DNA of 64,000 bases from Bacteroidaceae bacterium. GTDB lineage: Bacteria; Bacteroidota; Bacteroidia; Bacteroidales; Bacteroidaceae. The stretch covers positions 313,278 through 377,277 of the forward strand of contig CABIVS010000005.1 of assembly GCA_902362375.1 (NCBI GenBank), given 5' to 3'. This document shows positions 8,681-18,655 of the stretch, piece by piece. Position numbers and translations under genes: made by a program. Below the pieces are notes generated by a model that was not told the origin of the DNA, did not search any database, and was given only the letters and a program-made list of their open reading frames with translations. Within the stretch, counting starts at the first letter, position 1, and each line of letters opens with the position of its first letter.

Positions 8681-9766
8681 ATGGAACATATTGGCAAATT
8701 TGTCACATATCTGATACTTGCTGTCAACGCTCTCTTTGTGGGAACGTTGATATTAAGTGCTTATAGCCCTTACCTTAACCCGAAAATAAATCCACTTGCC
8801 TCCAGTCTGGGACTTGCATTTCCGATATTCCTGACTATTAATCTAATTTTTATCGGTTTCTGGGCATTCGTCAATTACCGCTATGCTCTTTTGCCCGCCA
8901 TTGGCCTTCTCATTTGTATTCCACAGATACGGACTTATATCCCTTTCAACTCCACCACTAAAACTATTCCGGAAGGAAGCATCAAAATCCTGTCGTACAA
9001 TGTAATGAGTTTCAGCAATCTGGAGAAGAAAGGCGGAAAGAACCCGATATTGTCTTATCTTGCAGATAGCAATGCCGATATTATCTGTCTGCAAGAATAT
9101 AACACTGCTACCAACAAAAAGTATCTGACAGAACAGGATGTAAAAAAAGCATTGAAGGCCTATCCTTACCAATCCATCCACCAGCAAGGAAAAGGAGATG
9201 TTCAGCTTGCCTGTTTCTCCAAATTCCCTATACTTTCGACACATCCTATCGAATATAAAAGCAATTATAACGGTTCCATGAGATATGTACTGAATGTGAA
9301 TAACGACACTCTTACATTAATCAACAATCATCTGGAATCTAACAAACTCACCAAAGAAGACAGAGGGATTTATGAAGATATGATTAAAGACCCGAATGCC
9401 AGGAAAGTAAAAACCGGACTCAGACAGTTAATAAGAAAACTAGCGGAAGCATCGGCCATTCGGGCTTCACAAGCAGATTCCGTGGCGAGAGTCATTGCCG
9501 AAAGTAAATACCCGACAACCATCGTATGCGGTGATTTCAACGATGGTTCCATTTCGTACACACACCGCATCCTGACTCAAGAGCTGGACGACGCATTCAC
9601 ACAATCCGGCAAAGGTCTGGGGATCTCCTACAATCTGAACAAGTTCTATTTCCGCATAGACAACATCTTGCTCAGTCCCAACCTGAAGGCCTACAATTGC
9701 ACCGTAGACCGGTCTATCAAGGCATCAGACCATTACCCGATCTGGTGCTATATCAGTAAACGATGA
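8681..9766 (+). CDS. Membrane-anchored endonuclease/exonuclease/phosphatase (EEP) family protein
   Basis: The 361-aa protein begins with two or three hydrophobic segments (about 1-90), followed by an EEP-fold domain (about 100-361). Motifs seen are the Asn in ILSYNVMSF, the metal-binding Glu in ICLQEYN, INNHLES, CGDFND and the C-terminal SDHYPIWCYI. Such proteins cleave phosphodiester or phosphomonoester bonds in nucleic acids, lipids or sugars; the substrate cannot be told here. The start lies 4 bp after the second rhomboid, suggesting a shared envelope-linked operon. Confidence 0.85.
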   Translation: MEHIGKFVTYLILAVNALFVGTLILSAYSPYLNPKINPLASSLGLAFPIFLTINLIFIGFWAFVNYRYALLPAIGLLICIPQIRTYIPFNSTTKTIPEGSIKILSYNVMSFSNLEKKGGKNPILSYLADSNADIICLQEYNTATNKKYLTEQDVKKALKAYPYQSIHQQGKGDVQLACFSKFPILSTHPIEYKSNYNGSMRYVLNVNNDTLTLINNHLESNKLTKEDRGIYEDMIKDPNARKVKTGLRQLIRKLAEASAIRASQADSVARVIAESKYPTTIVCGDFNDGSISYTHRILTQELDDAFTQSGKGLGISYNLNKFYFRIDNILLSPNLKAYNCTVDRSIKASDHYPIWCYISKR

Positions 9767-9798
9767 GAACTGAAAACTCTAATAAAAAAACACTTATG

Positions 9799-11883
9799 AT
9801 GATTAAAAAGACACTAACCATTTTAGCAGTAAGTTGTATGATGTACTCCTGTGCTACGAAAACAGAAAGCAATCCTTTCTTTACAGAGTTTCAAACCGAG
9901 TATGGTGTTCCTTCTTTTGACAAGATTGAATTAGAGCACTATGAACCTGCCTTTTTAAAAGGTATAGAAGAACAGAATCAAAACATCGAAGCCATCATCG
10001 AAAGTCCGGAAATTCCGACATTCGAAAATACGATTGTAGCTTTAGATAACAGCGCACCTATCTTAGACCGGGTAAGCGCCATTTTCTTCAATATGACAGA
10101 TGCGGAAACTACTGATTCGCTGACCGCACTTTCCATCAAACTGGCACCGGTTCTTTCGGAACATAATGATAATATCTCCCTGAATGGGAAACTATTCAAA
10201 CGGGTGAACGATGTCTACCAAAAGAAAGATTCATTGAATCTGACGTCGGAGCAAGAACGTCTGCTGGACAAGACTTATAAAAGATTTGTCCGTTCCGGAG
10301 CAAACCTTAGCGAAAAAGATCAAGCTCGCCTCCGCGAAATCAACAAGGAGCTTTCTACACTTGGTATCACTTTCAGCAACAATGTGTTGAATGAGAATAA
10401 TGCTTTCCAACTTTTCGTTGACAAGGAAGAAGATCTGGCAGGATTGCCTGAATGGTTCCGCCAAAGTGCCGCTGAAGAAGCGAAAGCAGCCGGACAACCG
10501 GGAAAATGGCTGTTCACCTTGCACAACGCCAGCCGTCTGCCTTTCCTGCAATATTCAGAAAATCGCCCTCTCCGGGAGCAAATATACAAAGCCTATATCA
10601 ACCGCGGCAACAACAACGATGGAAATGACAACAAGGAAAATATCCGCAAAATCGTTTCTCTCCGCCTGGAAAAAGCGAACTTATTAGGTTTCGACTGTTA
10701 CGCAAACTTCGTCCTGGATGAAACCATGGCAAAGAACGCCAGCAACGTAATGAACCTTCTGAACAATCTATGGAGCTATGCACTCCCCAAAGCGAAAGCA
10801 GAAGCTGGCGAACTCCAAAAGTTAATGGACAAGGAAGGAAAAGGAGAAAAGTTGGAAGCATGGGACTGGTGGTATTACACCGAAAAATTGCGGAAAGAAA
10901 AATACAATCTGTCAGAAGAAGATACAAAACCTTACTTCAAACTGGAAAATGTACGCGATGGTGCTTTCGCCGTAGCCAACAAATTATATGGCATCACCCT
11001 AAGCAAACTGGAAGGCATACCGACTTATCACCCGGATGTAGAAGTCTTTGAGGTGAAAGATGCAGACGGATCCCAGCTCGGTATCTTCTATGTAGACTAT
11101 TTCCCACGTTCCGGGAAAAGCGGGGGTGCATGGATGAGCAACTACCGTGAGCAATGTGGAACAACCCGTCCGTTGGTATGCAATGTTTGTAGTTTTACCA
11201 AGCCGGTAGGCGACACTCCTTCTTTATTGACCATGGATGAAGTGGAAACCTTGTTCCACGAATTTGGTCACGCCCTGCACGGACTGCTGACCAAATGTGA
11301 ATACAAAGGAACATCAGGAACCAATGTGGTACGTGACTTTGTAGAACTTCCTTCTCAAATCAACGAGCACTGGGCGACTGAACCGGAAGTGCTGAAAATG
11401 TATGCCAAACATTATCAGACAGGAGAAGTGATACCCGACGAAATCATCGAGAAGATACTGCAACAGAAAACTTTCAACCAGGGCTTCATGACCACCGAAT
11501 TACTGGCTGCCGCCATCCTCGACATGAACCTGCACACGATGACAGATGTAAAGAATCTGGATATGCTTGCATTCGAAAAAGAAGCGATGGACAAGCTTAA
11601 TTTGATTCCCGAAATAGCACCGCGTTATCGTGTGACTTACTTCAACCATATCATTGGCGGATACGCGGCCGGATACTATAGCTACCTATGGGCCAACGTA
11701 TTGGACAATGATGCTTTCGAAGCTTTCAAAGAACACGGAATCTTTGATAAAAACACCGCCGACCTGTTCCGCCATAACGTATTGGAGAAGGGAGACAGCG
11801 AAGACCCGATGGTGCTTTATAAAAATTTCCGTGGAACGGAACCAAGCCTGGAACCACTACTGAAAAACAGAGGAATGAAATAA
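9799..11883 (+). CDS. dcp: Peptidyl-dipeptidase Dcp-like M3 metallopeptidase, lipoprotein
   Basis: Zinc metallopeptidase of the M3 (thimet oligopeptidase) family, expected to release dipeptides from peptide C-termini. From the ATG at 9799 the product is 694 aa with a lipoprotein signal (MIKKTLTILAVSCMMYSC) and a mature part beginning ATKTESNPF, so it acts in the periplasm. The HExxH motif is HEFGHALHG with His487. The distal Glu helix and the C-terminal substrate region (HIIGGYAAGYYSYLWANVLD) are conserved. The frame opens at 9763, overlapping the previous stop, but the signal peptide argues for 9796 or 9799. Last gene of the rhomboid operon, followed by a terminator. Confidence 0.92.
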   Translation: MIKKTLTILAVSCMMYSCATKTESNPFFTEFQTEYGVPSFDKIELEHYEPAFLKGIEEQNQNIEAIIESPEIPTFENTIVALDNSAPILDRVSAIFFNMTDAETTDSLTALSIKLAPVLSEHNDNISLNGKLFKRVNDVYQKKDSLNLTSEQERLLDKTYKRFVRSGANLSEKDQARLREINKELSTLGITFSNNVLNENNAFQLFVDKEEDLAGLPEWFRQSAAEEAKAAGQPGKWLFTLHNASRLPFLQYSENRPLREQIYKAYINRGNNNDGNDNKENIRKIVSLRLEKANLLGFDCYANFVLDETMAKNASNVMNLLNNLWSYALPKAKAEAGELQKLMDKEGKGEKLEAWDWWYYTEKLRKEKYNLSEEDTKPYFKLENVRDGAFAVANKLYGITLSKLEGIPTYHPDVEVFEVKDADGSQLGIFYVDYFPRSGKSGGAWMSNYREQCGTTRPLVCNVCSFTKPVGDTPSLLTMDEVETLFHEFGHALHGLLTKCEYKGTSGTNVVRDFVELPSQINEHWATEPEVLKMYAKHYQTGEVIPDEIIEKILQQKTFNQGFMTTELLAAAILDMNLHTMTDVKNLDMLAFEKEAMDKLNLIPEIAPRYRVTYFNHIIGGYAAGYYSYLWANVLDNDAFEAFKEHGIFDKNTADLFRHNVLEKGDSEDPMVLYKNFRGTEPSLEPLLKNRGMK

Positions 11884-11893
11884 TTCAGCAAAA

Positions 11894-11924
11894 AAGCCCT
11901 TAAACATCAAATATTTGAGGGCTT
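11894..11924 (+). terminator. Terminator after the dcp-like gene
   Basis: AAGCCCTTAAA (11894-11904) pairs with TTTGAGGGCTT (11914-11924) with one G-T pair, just after the stop codon. The following tract is short (CTTAC), so termination may be partial. Confidence 0.6.
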
Positions 11925-11949
11925 CTTACATATAAATGTGAAAAAAAAA

Positions 11950-11957
11950 CTATATTT
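11950..11957 (+). promoter_or_regulatory. secDF promoter -7 box
   Basis: TATATTTG is an exact TAnnTTTG match giving a leader of about 85 nt before the secDF ATG. An A-run precedes it and no clear -33 box is seen. Confidence 0.6.
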
Positions 11958-12048
11958 GCAGCCTTGTATACGGCAAAAAGAACTTGTGTACGACAGAATT
12001 TAACTGAAAATTAAATTAAAAAAGTAATCATCATAAATTAAAAGTAAA

Positions 12049-15000
12049 ATGCAAAACAAAGGATTTGTAAAGGTTTTTGCGGTACTACTCACATTGGTAT
12101 GTTTGTTCTACCTTTCCTTCTCCTTCGTAACACGCCATTATACCAACAAGGCGAAAGAAGTTGCGAACGGTGACCCGAAAGTGGAACAAGACTACCTCGA
12201 CTCTCTCTCCAATGAGAAAGTATGGTTGGGTAACTGGACGCTGAAACAATGTCGTGAGATGGAGATTAGTTTAGGTTTGGACCTAAAGGGTGGTATGAAC
12301 GTTATCCTTGAAGTATCTGTACCTGATGTTATCAAAGCACTGGCTGACAACAAGCCGGATGAAGCTTTCAACAATGCATTGGCAGAAGCTGCAAAACAGG
12401 CTGTCAACAGCCAGGACGATATCATCACCCTGTTTGTTAGAGAATATCACAAAGCTGCTCCTAACGCAAAACTTTCCGAACTCTTCGCAACACAACAGTT
12501 GAAAGACAAAGTTAACCAAAAATCATCGGATGCAGAAGTTGAAAAAGTATTGAGAACAGAAGTAAAAGCTGCTGTTGAGAACTCATATAACGTACTTCGT
12601 ACCCGTATCGACCGTTTCGGTGTTGTTCAGCCGAATATCCAGAGCCTGGAAGACAAAATGGGGCGTATCATGGTGGAATTGCCGGGTATCAAAGAGCCGG
12701 AACGTGTGAGAAAACTTCTCCAAGGTTCTGCTAACCTGGAATTCTGGGAAACTTATACAGCTAAAGAAGTTCTTCCTGCCATGCAATCTGCAGACGCTAA
12801 ATTGCGCGCTATATTGGCACAGGAGACAGATGTAGACTCTGCCGCTGTAGATTCTTCCAAAGAAGCTCCGCTTGCAGAAGCTACTCCGGCCAAGAAAAGC
12901 GTAAGTGCTGCCGACAGTCTTGCTGCTGCCCTGAAAGGAGATGCAGTTGCTGAAGAGAATTCAACAGCCAACCTGGCAGAAATTAAAAAGCAATATCCTC
13001 TGCTGGCTATCCTGCAATTGAACTCTAGCGGACAAGGTCCTGTCATCGGTTACGCTAACTACAAAGATACTGCTGATATCAACAAATATCTGGCTATGCC
13101 GGAAGTTAAAGCAGAACTCCCGAAAGACCTTCGTCTGAAATGGGGTGTTTCTCCTTCTGAATTTGACAAGAAAGGACAGACTTTCGAATTATATGCTATC
13201 AAGTCTACCGAACGTAACGGCAAAGCTCCGTTGGAAGGCGATGTAGTAACAGATGCGAAAGACGAATTCGACCAATACAGCAAACCGGCTGTCAGCATGA
13301 CAATGAACTCTGACGGTGCACGTCGTTGGGCACAGTTGACCAAACAGAACATCGGTCGTTCTATTGCTATCGTTCTTGATAACTATGTATATTCTGCACC
13401 AAACGTAAACTCTGAAATCACAGGTGGACGTTCACAGATTACAGGTCATTTTACCCCTGAACAAGCAAAAGACTTGGCAAACGTATTGAAATCAGGTAAG
13501 ATGCCGGCTCCGGCTCACATCGTACAGGAAGATATCGTTGGTCCGTCATTGGGTCAAGAATCTATCAATGCAGGTGTATTCTCATTCGTAGTGGCTCTGA
13601 TTCTGTTGATGATCTATATGTGTATGATGTACGGCTTCATACCGGGTATGATTGCCAATGGTGCATTGTTCCTGAACTTCTTCTTCGTATTAGGTGTCCT
13701 CTCCTCCTTCCAGGCAGCATTGACAATGTCCGGTATTGCCGGTATGGTGTTGTCACTAGGTATGGCAGTGGATGCGAACGTACTTATCTACGAACGTACA
13801 AAAGAAGAACTTCGTGCGGGTAAAGGTGTGAAGAAAGCACTTGCTGACGGTTATTCCAACGCATTCTCCGCTATCTTCGACTCGAACCTGACATCCATCA
13901 TCACAGGTATCATTCTGTTTAACTTCGGTACCGGTCCGATCCGTGGTTTTGCCACGACATTGATTATCGGTATTCTGGTATCCTTCTTCACCGCTGTGTT
14001 CATGACTCGTATAGTTTACGAACACTTCATGAACAAGGACAAACTGTTGAACCTTACATTCACAACCCCTGTTTCAAGAAATTTGATGACCAACACACGT
14101 TTTGATTTTATGGGAACAAACAAAAAATCCCTTATCATCACTGTAGCCATCATCCTCGTTTGTATCGGTTCATTTGCCATGCGTGGTTTAAGTCAGAGTA
14201 TCGACTTTACCGGTGGACGTAATTTCAAAGTACAATTCGAGAATCCGGTAGAACCCGAACAGATTCGTGAATTGATCTCCAGCAAGTTCGGTGATGCTAA
14301 CGTTAGTGTTATCGCTATCGGTACAGACAAGAAAACTGTACGTATCAGTACCAACTACCGTATTGAAGATGCAGGAAACGATGTTGACTCTCAAATCGAA
14401 GCATACTTATATGAGACTTTGAAACCTGTGCTGACTCAAAACATCACTCTAGCTACCTTTATCGACCGTGATAATCACACTGGTGGTAGTATTGTAAGTT
14501 CTCAAAAAGTGGGTCCAAGTATCGCAGACGATATCAAGACAGGTGCTATTTATTCTGTAGTATTGGCATTGATTGCTATCGGTCTGTATATCTTAATCCG
14601 TTTCCGCAACATCGCATATAGTATTGGCTCTATCGTAGCTCTATCGTGCGATACCATCATGATTATCGGTGCTTACTCATTGTTATGGGGCATCGTTCCA
14701 TTCTCACTGGAAATCGATCAAACATTCATTGGGGCTATCCTGACAGCTATCGGTTACTCTATCAATGACAAGGTGGTAATCTTCGACCGTGTGCGTGAGT
14801 TCTTCGGCCTGTATCCGAAACGTGACAAACGTCAGTTGTTCAACGATTCATTGAACACTACACTTGCACGTACTATCAATACATCATTAAGTACATTGAT
14901 CGTATTGCTGTGTATCTTCATCCTTGGCGGTGATTCAATCCGCAGCTTTGCATTCGCAATGATCTTGGGTGTTGTTATCGGTACATTGTCATCACTGTTC

Positions 15001-15069
15001 ATTGCATCTCCGATTGCATACAACATGATGAAGAACAAAAAAGTTGTACCAGTAACTACGGAAGAATAA
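12049..15069 (+). CDS. secDF: Protein translocase subunit SecDF (fused SecD-SecF)
   Basis: Inner-membrane proton-driven factor that pulls preproteins through SecYEG into the periplasm. The 1006-aa protein joins SecD (about 1-660) and SecF (about 670-1006). The SecD part has an N-terminal TM, the LGLDLKGGMNVILEV motif, a large periplasmic domain with a low-complexity insert rich in Ala/Ser/Asp (about 255-310), and a TM bundle with LGMAVDANVLIYER. The SecF part has DFTGGRNFKVQF and a second TM bundle (LTAIGYSINDKVVIFDRVRE). The two Asp/Arg-containing TM motifs are intact. The fusion is usual in Bacteroidetes. Monocistronic, with its own promoter and terminator. Confidence 0.97.
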   Translation: MQNKGFVKVFAVLLTLVCLFYLSFSFVTRHYTNKAKEVANGDPKVEQDYLDSLSNEKVWLGNWTLKQCREMEISLGLDLKGGMNVILEVSVPDVIKALADNKPDEAFNNALAEAAKQAVNSQDDIITLFVREYHKAAPNAKLSELFATQQLKDKVNQKSSDAEVEKVLRTEVKAAVENSYNVLRTRIDRFGVVQPNIQSLEDKMGRIMVELPGIKEPERVRKLLQGSANLEFWETYTAKEVLPAMQSADAKLRAILAQETDVDSAAVDSSKEAPLAEATPAKKSVSAADSLAAALKGDAVAEENSTANLAEIKKQYPLLAILQLNSSGQGPVIGYANYKDTADINKYLAMPEVKAELPKDLRLKWGVSPSEFDKKGQTFELYAIKSTERNGKAPLEGDVVTDAKDEFDQYSKPAVSMTMNSDGARRWAQLTKQNIGRSIAIVLDNYVYSAPNVNSEITGGRSQITGHFTPEQAKDLANVLKSGKMPAPAHIVQEDIVGPSLGQESINAGVFSFVVALILLMIYMCMMYGFIPGMIANGALFLNFFFVLGVLSSFQAALTMSGIAGMVLSLGMAVDANVLIYERTKEELRAGKGVKKALADGYSNAFSAIFDSNLTSIITGIILFNFGTGPIRGFATTLIIGILVSFFTAVFMTRIVYEHFMNKDKLLNLTFTTPVSRNLMTNTRFDFMGTNKKSLIITVAIILVCIGSFAMRGLSQSIDFTGGRNFKVQFENPVEPEQIRELISSKFGDANVSVIAIGTDKKTVRISTNYRIEDAGNDVDSQIEAYLYETLKPVLTQNITLATFIDRDNHTGGSIVSSQKVGPSIADDIKTGAIYSVVLALIAIGLYILIRFRNIAYSIGSIVALSCDTIMIIGAYSLLWGIVPFSLEIDQTFIGAILTAIGYSINDKVVIFDRVREFFGLYPKRDKRQLFNDSLNTTLARTINTSLSTLIVLLCIFILGGDSIRSFAFAMILGVVIGTLSSLFIASPIAYNMMKNKKVVPVTTEE

Positions 15070-15083
15070 TAAATTCCAGAAAT

Positions 15084-15124
15084 AGAAAAAGCCTCTTCCG
15101 AACAATTCGGTAGAGGCTTTTTCT
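15084..15124 (+). terminator. secDF terminator
   Basis: AGAAAAAGCCTCT pairs perfectly with AGAGGCTTTTTCT; an inner CCGAA/TTCGG extends the stem after a T-T mismatch. The A- and T-rich ends make it workable on both strands, but the nearest minus-strand gene (the tRNA) lies downstream of it on plus coordinates. Confidence 0.85.
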
Positions 15125-15244
15125 ATTGATTATTAAAACAAATAGAAGCTATAAGACGTTCATCTTAAAAGAAGCCATTGTTAAACTTAAAACCAGATAC
15201 AGCATGAAAGCAAACCAAAACAACTTCTCACAGATTCTCCGTAG

Positions 15245-15316
15245 TAGCCCCGAGGGGAATCGAACCCCTATCTAAAGTTTAGGAAACTTCTATTCTATCC
15301 GTTGAACTACAAGGCC
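15245..15316 (-). tRNA. tRNA-Arg (anticodon CCU)
   Basis: On the minus strand a complete cloverleaf folds: acceptor GGCCTTG / CGGGGCT (several G-U pairs), D stem GTTC/GAAT, anticodon stem GAAGT/ACTTT with loop TTCCTAA (anticodon CCT, reads AGG), and T stem AGGGG/CCCCT with loop TTCGATT. The discriminator base is A. The genomic sequence continues CT rather than CCA, so CCA is added enzymatically. Confidence 0.95.
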
Positions 15317-15332
15317 GCTTCAAATTTGCTTG

Positions 15333-15363
15333 CAAAGATAACGGTTTCTGTCGATTTAACAAG
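15333..15363 (-). promoter_or_regulatory. tRNA-Arg promoter (-33 and -7)
   Basis: On the minus strand, CTTG (15360-15363), a 19-bp spacer and TATCTTTG (15333-15340) precede the tRNA 5' end by 16 bp. The spacing is canonical. Confidence 0.75.
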
Positions 15364-15433
15364 AATAAAAATACAGGTTCCTTTCAGATATTTCAAATAA
15401 TTGGCGTCAATAGGACAATAAAGTTCGATTTAT

Positions 15434-15464
15434 TTTGATAATTCGATTAACTTTCCGACCTTTG
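15434..15464 (+). promoter_or_regulatory. korAB promoter (-33 and -7)
   Basis: TTTG (15434-15437), a 19-bp spacer and GACCTTTG (15457-15464, lacking the TA of the consensus) lie 55 bp before the korA ATG at 15520. Confidence 0.65.
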
Positions 15465-15519
15465 CGCTCACAAATTGAAAGTAAAATCAGTTTTTAAATT
15501 AAATATAGTAATTAAAGTT

Positions 15520-17370
15520 ATGGCAGACGAAATGATGGTTAAAGAATTGGAGGAAGTAGTAGTACGTTTCTCCGGCGACTCCGGCGACGGTATGCAGCTG
15601 GCCGGCAACATCTTCTCGAACGTGTCGGCTACGGTAGGAAATGACATCTGTACATTCCCCGACTACCCGGCAGACATCCGCGCCCCACAAGGTTCACTGA
15701 CCGGTGTTTCCGGTTTTCAGGTCCACATCGGTGCCGGACAGGTTTACACTCCCGGAGACCGTTGCCACGTATTAGTGGCTATGAATCCTTCCGCACTGAA
15801 AACACAAATCAAATTCTGTAAACCGCAAGGACTTATCATTACCGACTCCGACTCATTCGAAGCCAGAGATTTGGAAAAAGCACAATTCAAGACTGACAAT
15901 CCTTTTGAGGAATTAGGCATAAAACAGGAAGTGCTGGAAGTTCCCATCTCTTCCATGTGTAAAGAGAGCCTGAAAGACTCCGGACTAGACAATAAATCAG
16001 CACTCCGTTGTAAGAACATGTTCGCACTCGGACTGGTTTGCTGGTTGTTCAACCGCAACCTTGCCGCTGCTGAAAAAATGTTGCGTGAGAAATTCGCCAA
16101 GAAACCCGAAATTGCAGAAGCTAATATTAAGGTATTGAACGATGGTTTCAACTATGGTGCCAACACACATGCTTCTGTCTCTACTTATAAAATTGAAAGT
16201 AAAGCTCCGAAATCAAAAGGACTTTATACAGATATCAACGGAAATAAAGCAACGGCTTATGGCTTGATTGCTGCTGCCGAGAAAGCAGGTCTGGAACTCT
16301 ACCTGGGTTCTTATCCTATCACTCCGGCCACTGATATTCTGCACGAATTAGCTAAACATAAATCACTGGGAGTAAAAACCGTACAGTGCGAAGATGAAAT
16401 CGCAGGTTGTGCTTCTGCCGTTGGTGCCGCTTTTGCCGGTGCTTTGGCTGTAACGACTACTTCCGGCCCCGGTATTTGTTTGAAAAGTGAGGCTATGAAC
16501 CTTGCTGTAATTGGCGAACTTCCATTGGTGATTGTGAATGTGCAACGTGGCGGTCCGTCAACAGGTTTGCCTACTAAATCAGAACAGACAGACTTATTGC
16601 AGGCACTTTACGGACGCAATGGTGAAAGTCCGATGCCGGTGATTGCCGCAACTTCACCGACAAACTGTTTCGATGCCGCATACATGGCATGTAAGATTGC
16701 TCTGGAACACATGACTCCGGTTGTACTGCTGACAGATGCTTTCGTTGCTAACGGCTCGGCTGCCTGGAAACTTCCTGACTTAAACGAATATCCTGCCATC
16801 AATCCTCCATACGTGACTCCGGACATGGCTGGTAACTGGACTCCATACCAACGCAATGAAGAAACCGGTGCACGCTACTGGGCGATTCCGGGAACTGAAG
16901 GATTCATGCACCGCATCGGTGGTCTTGAAAAGAGCAATGAAACAGGTGCGATCTCTACCGAACCTGAAAACCATAATAAGATGGTTCATCTCCGCCAAGC
17001 TAAAGTGAATAAGATTGCAGACTATATCCCCGAACTCGAAGTACTGGGTGATGAAGATGCAGATTTACTGATTGTTGGTTGGGGCGGCACGTATGGTCAT
17101 CTCCGTCTGGCTATGGACTTTATGCGCGATCATGGAAAGAAAGTGGCTTTCGCACACTTCCAGTACATCAACCCGCTGCCAAAGAATACAGCCGATGTAT
17201 TGCGTAAATACAAGAAGATCGTAGTAGCTGAACAGAATTTGGGACAATTCGCAGTTTTTTTACGGATGAAGATACCCGGATTGAACATCAGCCAGTTCAA
17301 CCAAGTGAAAGGACAACCTTTCGTTACGAGAGAATTGATAGATGCATTCACTAAATTATTGGAGGAATAA
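15520..17370 (+). CDS. korA: 2-oxoglutarate:ferredoxin oxidoreductase, alpha (gamma-alpha fused) subunit
   Basis: With KorB it converts 2-oxoglutarate and CoA to succinyl-CoA (or the reverse, reductive carboxylation), using ferredoxin. The 616-aa protein fuses the gamma-type domain (about 10-195, with GDSGDGMQLAGN) to the alpha pyrimidine-binding core (about 220-480, with GSYPITPATDILHELAKH and TTSGPGICLKSEAMNLA) and a C-terminal transketolase-like domain. The frame opens upstream at 15475, but the ATG at 15520 matches the conserved N-terminus and lies after the promoter. The exact 2-oxoacid preference is inferred from the fused KorA architecture. Forms an operon with korB. Confidence 0.92.
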   Translation: MADEMMVKELEEVVVRFSGDSGDGMQLAGNIFSNVSATVGNDICTFPDYPADIRAPQGSLTGVSGFQVHIGAGQVYTPGDRCHVLVAMNPSALKTQIKFCKPQGLIITDSDSFEARDLEKAQFKTDNPFEELGIKQEVLEVPISSMCKESLKDSGLDNKSALRCKNMFALGLVCWLFNRNLAAAEKMLREKFAKKPEIAEANIKVLNDGFNYGANTHASVSTYKIESKAPKSKGLYTDINGNKATAYGLIAAAEKAGLELYLGSYPITPATDILHELAKHKSLGVKTVQCEDEIAGCASAVGAAFAGALAVTTTSGPGICLKSEAMNLAVIGELPLVIVNVQRGGPSTGLPTKSEQTDLLQALYGRNGESPMPVIAATSPTNCFDAAYMACKIALEHMTPVVLLTDAFVANGSAAWKLPDLNEYPAINPPYVTPDMAGNWTPYQRNEETGARYWAIPGTEGFMHRIGGLEKSNETGAISTEPENHNKMVHLRQAKVNKIADYIPELEVLGDEDADLLIVGWGGTYGHLRLAMDFMRDHGKKVAFAHFQYINPLPKNTADVLRKYKKIVVAEQNLGQFAVFLRMKIPGLNISQFNQVKGQPFVTRELIDAFTKLLEE

Positions 17371-17373
17371 AAG

Positions 17374-18384
17374 ATGAGCGATAAAGTATATACCGTACAA
17401 GATTATAAATCAGGCCAACCTCGCTGGTGTCCGGGATGCGGTGACCACGCTTTCCTGAACTCACTGCACAAAGCTATGGCCGAACTGGGAGTAGCTCCGC
17501 ACAATATTGCCGTCATTTCCGGTATCGGTTGTTCTTCCCGCCTGCCCTACTATGTAAATACGTATGGCTTCCACACGATTCACGGACGTGCCGCTGCTGT
17601 TGCAACAGGTGCAAAAGTGGCCAACCCTGATTTGACAATCTGGCAAATTTCCGGTGACGGTGACGGTCTGGCAATTGGTGGTAACCACTTCATCCACGCA
17701 TTACGCCGTAACATCGATTTGAATATGATCCTGCTGAACAACCGTATCTACGGTTTGACAAAGGGACAATATTCACCGACTTCGGAACGTGGACTTGTTA
17801 CGAAATCATCTCCTTACGGTACCGTAGAAGATCCATTCCATCCGGCAGAACTTGCTTTTGGTGCCCGTGGACATTTCTTTGCACGTTGTATTGCAGTAGA
17901 CGGTGCCGCTTCTGTAGAGGTATTGAAAGCTGCTGCTAATCACAAAGGCGCCTCTGTTATAGAAGTTCTGCAAAACTGCGTGATCTTCAACGATGGCACT
18001 CATGCTTCTGTAGCCACCAAAGAAGGACGTGCCAAGAACGCTATCTATCTGGAACATGGCAAACCCATGTTGTTTGGTGAAAACAAGGAATTCGGATTGA
18101 TGCAGGAAGGTTTCGGACTGAAAGTGGTGAAACTTGGTGAAAATGGTATCACAGAAAAAGATATTCTTATTCACGATGCCCACTGCCAAGATAATACGCT
18201 TCAGTTGAAACTAGCGTTAATGGAAGGTCCTGATTTCCCGATTGCACTCGGTGTGATCCGCGATGTAGATGCTCCAACCTACAATGATGCTGTAATTGGA
18301 CAGATTGAAGAAATCAAAGGCAAGAAGAAATATCATAATTTCCAGGAGCTGTTGATGACGAATGATACTTGGGAAGTGAAGTAA
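17374..18384 (+). CDS. korB: 2-oxoglutarate:ferredoxin oxidoreductase, beta subunit
   Basis: Thiamine-diphosphate-binding partner of KorA, 336 aa, starting 3 bp after the korA stop. WCPGCGDHAFL carries the two cysteines usual for the 2-oxoacid oxidoreductase beta family. The ThDP/Mg motif is SGDGDGLAIGGNHFIHA, followed by NNRIYGLTKGQYSPTS. A terminator hairpin follows the stop codon, closing the two-gene operon. Confidence 0.94.
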   Translation: MSDKVYTVQDYKSGQPRWCPGCGDHAFLNSLHKAMAELGVAPHNIAVISGIGCSSRLPYYVNTYGFHTIHGRAAAVATGAKVANPDLTIWQISGDGDGLAIGGNHFIHALRRNIDLNMILLNNRIYGLTKGQYSPTSERGLVTKSSPYGTVEDPFHPAELAFGARGHFFARCIAVDGAASVEVLKAAANHKGASVIEVLQNCVIFNDGTHASVATKEGRAKNAIYLEHGKPMLFGENKEFGLMQEGFGLKVVKLGENGITEKDILIHDAHCQDNTLQLKLALMEGPDFPIALGVIRDVDAPTYNDAVIGQIEEIKGKKKYHNFQELLMTNDTWEVK

Positions 18385-18408
18385 TTCACTGCTCATCAAT
18401 AATAAAAG

Positions 18409-18444
18409 AGCTGGAGGAAGGATAAAACATCCCTTTCTCCAGCT
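18409..18444 (+). terminator. korAB terminator
   Basis: AGCTGGAG (18409-18416) pairs with CTCCAGCT (18437-18444) around a 20-nt loop that can itself pair partly. It is followed by TTCATTAT. Confidence 0.65.
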
Positions 18445-18550
18445 TTCATTATAAATACACCTCAAGCTTGCTTAAAGGTCATCTTCAGTCATCCCACAGC
18501 ATGCTGGACGTCACCCCACAAGCCGTGGTTTGTTTCATACCATGAAACCA

Positions 18551-18622
18551 TTTGTTGTACTAAATCCCGCATACGTAATAGCTAAAGTTTAGTTTTCTGT
18601 ATGCGGGATTTAGTATAACAAA
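18551..18622. repeat. 24-bp inverted repeat with 24-nt loop
   Basis: Left arm 18551-18574 (core TACTAAATCCCGCATAC) and right arm 18599-18622 (core GTATGCGGGATTTAGTA) are complementary at 23 of 24 positions around a 24-nt loop. A smaller dyad, GTTTCAT-ACC-ATGAAAC, lies just left of it. No gene or T-tract is attached. It precedes a decayed ATPase fragment, so it may be an end of a mobile or repeated element. Confidence 0.75.
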
Positions 18623-18655
18623 GTGTATACCTATAAGAAAGCATACTTTTGTTAA